A DNA stretch of 7,064 nt from Candidatus Hydrothermota bacterium (GTDB lineage Bacteria; Hydrothermota; Hydrothermia; UBA1063): NCBI GenBank assembly GCA_003644895.1, contig QNDO01000077.1, positions 1-7,064 of the forward strand. The letters run 5' to 3'. The notes under the pieces are model-generated. The model ran no database searches and had not been told where the DNA came from. It saw only the letters and a program-made list of their open reading frames with translations. A program made the translations under genes and the position numbers. Numbering within the stretch: position 1 is the first letter of the stretch; each line of letters opens with the position of its first letter. Shown here one piece after another: positions 5,649 to 7,064 of the stretch.

Positions 5649-6642
5649 AGATTCGGGCGTTAATATATCTCACGCAGAAAAATTAGTCGAATTTATCAAA
5701 AGAATAAACAAGAGAGCTGAAAAAAATATAGGGCCCTTTGCTGCTGAAATAGAAATTCTCGACATAATAAAAAACTATAAGAATCCTACTCTGCTGATGT
5801 CTACAGATGGTATAGGAACCAAAATAGATCTCGCACTTGAATGGAATTATTTGGATTTCCTGGGCTATGATCTTGTAGGGATGTGTGTTAATGACATAGC
5901 AACAGCCGGGGCAAGACCGCTTTTTTTCTTAGACTATTATGCCACTTCAAAGCTTCAACTTGAGATTGCCCAAAAAGTACTCCAGAGTATAGTTAATGCA
6001 TGTGAAGACGCCGGCTGTGTTCTCGTAGGAGGTGAAACTGCTGAACTTCCGGGACTCCTTTTAAATAGCAGATTCGACGTTGCAGGTTTTGTAGTAGGCA
6101 TCCAGGAAAAAGACAAAATTCCCTACCCAGAAAAGGTGAAAATTGGTAATATACTCATAGGTTTTCCTTCCACTGGTCTCCATAGTAATGGATATTCACT
6201 TGTAAGAAAAATTGTCAACGAGTTAAATCTTTCCCCGGAAGTAAGAATAGATAATAGAACGCTTAAGGAGATTCTATTGGCGCCTACAAAACTTTATTCT
6301 AACCTTATGAGCGATATTTTCCAGAATTTTGAGATTCATGGAGCGGCTCATATCACAGGTGGAGGGATTCCCGGTAACCTAAGGAGGATCTTAAACCAGG
6401 AAGTCAATGCAGTATTAAATAGAGAGAGTTGGGAAATGCCGCCTATATTTAATAAGCTTGCAGAATGGGGAAAAATCCCGGAAGAAGAAATGTACAATGT
6501 TTTCAATATGGGGATTGGATTTATCATAATAATAGATAAAAATGCTTTACGGGATATGGAAACATTTTTAAGGGAAAGAGGAGAAAAGTTTTTTGTAATC
6601 GGTGAAGTCATTAAAGGTAAAGGGGAGGTAATTTTAATTTAA
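5638..6642 (+). CDS. purM: Phosphoribosylformylglycinamidine cyclo-ligase (AIR synthetase)
   Basis: Catalyses ATP-dependent ring closure of FGAM to aminoimidazole ribonucleotide, step five of de novo purine synthesis, as a cytoplasmic dimer. At 334 residues it is close to the E. coli enzyme (345) and looks full length. The N-terminus YKDSGVNI (3-10) is the conserved PurM opening. DGIGTK (57-62) is the glycine-rich phosphate loop, followed by MCVNDIATAGARPLFFLDY (82-100), GGETAELPG (131-139), STGLHSNGYSL (178-188), HITGGGIPGNL (238-248) and FNMGIGF (289-295). The ATG overlaps sufS by 11 bases, with no clear Shine-Dalgarno but an A-rich stretch before it, so translation probably relies on ribosomes arriving from sufS. 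No purN, purL or purF lies in the window. Its stop interlocks with the convergent downstream gene. Confidence 0.97.
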   Translation: MLYKDSGVNISHAEKLVEFIKRINKRAEKNIGPFAAEIEILDIIKNYKNPTLLMSTDGIGTKIDLALEWNYLDFLGYDLVGMCVNDIATAGARPLFFLDYYATSKLQLEIAQKVLQSIVNACEDAGCVLVGGETAELPGLLLNSRFDVAGFVVGIQEKDKIPYPEKVKIGNILIGFPSTGLHSNGYSLVRKIVNELNLSPEVRIDNRTLKEILLAPTKLYSNLMSDIFQNFEIHGAAHITGGGIPGNLRRILNQEVNAVLNRESWEMPPIFNKLAEWGKIPEEEMYNVFNMGIGFIIIIDKNALRDMETFLRERGEKFFVIGEVIKGKGEVILI

Positions 6643-7064
6643 AACCACTGATTCTCTTTATACCATTTGTAAACCACAGGAAAACCCCGATAAACATCAT
6701 ATTGAGGCTTGAAACCCAGTTCTTTTTCTATTTTTTCGGTACTGCCCAACCAGTATTTTTCTCTTAGTTCCTTCAGTTTATCCATATTTAACATCGTGGC
6801 TTTTTTAATTAATCTGGAAAAAAGTTCCGTTATAGAAAATACAGGGGTCATAAAAATTAAAGGCATCTTCAGTGTTATATAGTGTTTTTTCTTTAACAAA
6901 GTCTTAAGGAATTCAGCTATTTCGCTCAAGCTGTAATTTATGCCATCAGCTACAAAGTAGATTTTATACTCTGCAACTTCCGATTGCAAGGATTTAACTA
7001 TTATATTTATAAGGTCTTTGACATATATCAAGTTGATGTATTTTTCACCGGCAGGAATAGGAAA
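6639..7064 (-). CDS. NAD-dependent epimerase/dehydratase-like protein, C-terminal part (cut by window edge)
   Basis: The frame stays open to the window edge, giving 142 visible residues; the N-terminal Rossmann half with the glycine-rich NAD motif and the Tyr-x3-Lys catalytic pair lies outside. The visible part starts with FPIPAGEKYINLIYVKDLINII, the extended short-chain dehydrogenase strand where 'V[YH]VxD' sits before a helix of the substrate domain. It continues through a YFVADGINYSLSEIAEFL segment to a KELGFKPQYDVYRGFPVVYKWYKENQWF tail, the usual 'lGf.P....eGl..t..Wy' ending. These proteins act on nucleotide sugars, 3-beta-hydroxysteroid-like or other small carbonyl substrates, so the substrate is unknown. 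A stretch at about 67-82 from the visible start (PLIFMTPVFSITELF) is hydrophobic. The stop shares the palindrome TTAA with the purM stop. A TTG codon at 7031-7029 is internal, not the start. Confidence 0.8.
   Translation of the reverse strand, partial: FPIPAGEKYINLIYVKDLINIIVKSLQSEVAEYKIYFVADGINYSLSEIAEFLKTLLKKKHYITLKMPLIFMTPVFSITELFSRLIKKATMLNMDKLKELREKYWLGSTEKIEKELGFKPQYDVYRGFPVVYKWYKENQWF

Noticed and set aside
6348..6611. An 87-codon open frame antisense to purM.
   Set aside because: It lies inside conserved purM sequence with no start signal of its own.
7029..7031. TTG as the start of the epimerase-like gene.
   Set aside because: The same frame continues upstream to the window edge and encodes conserved family residues before this codon.

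Overview
This 7-kb window is a compact, AT-rich stretch of what looks like a diderm bacterial chromosome carrying mostly core-metabolism genes. Bacterial identity is inferred from sigma70-like promoter pairs, an IspG of the MEP isoprenoid pathway, a PurM, and the start of a bacterial-type aspartyl-tRNA synthetase. A Wza-like polysaccharide export protein with SLBB repeats points to an outer membrane. The sequence alone does not fix the phylum. The divergent families and mixed neighbourhood would suit an uncultured, candidate-phylum-type lineage, but that is a weak inference.

Layout. Positions 1-56 (minus) hold the first codons of aspS, preceded by a UbiA-family membrane prenyltransferase (59-1033, minus); the two are nearly contiguous and probably translationally coupled. 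A 290-bp divergent spacer follows, with a perfect 10-bp tandem repeat. Then comes a NodB-type polysaccharide deacetylase (1330-2097, plus), which converges with and overlaps an SLBB polysaccharide export protein (2072-3271, minus). That gene is the second in an operon with ispG (3273-4340, minus). A 72-bp divergent promoter region separates ispG from sufS (4413-5648, plus), which overlaps purM (5638-6642, plus). The window ends with the C-terminal part of an NAD-dependent epimerase/dehydratase-like gene (6639-7064, minus), whose stop codon is interlocked with that of purM.

The clearest non-gene signal is transcriptional. Each gene that begins a transcription unit (ubiA-like, deacetylase, ispG, sufS) lacks a Shine-Dalgarno sequence. 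Each has a TTGnnn box, exactly 17 bp, then a -10-like hexamer ending only 5-7 nt before the start codon (or 11 nt if the deacetylase starts at its ATG). This predicts leaderless or nearly leaderless mRNAs. By contrast the internal genes aspS and the SLBB gene have good Shine-Dalgarno sequences embedded in the end of the gene before them.

How the genes may work together: SufS mobilises sulfur for Fe-S clusters, and IspG is a 4Fe-4S enzyme fired from the abutting promoter. IspG makes isoprenoid precursors, while UbiA-family enzymes and polyprenyl-linked glycan export consume isoprenoids. The deacetylase, export protein and epimerase suggest surface polysaccharide metabolism nearby. These links are inference from proximity. 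I found no RNA gene, mobile element, CRISPR array or clear intrinsic terminator, and no convincing undescribed multi-gene system.
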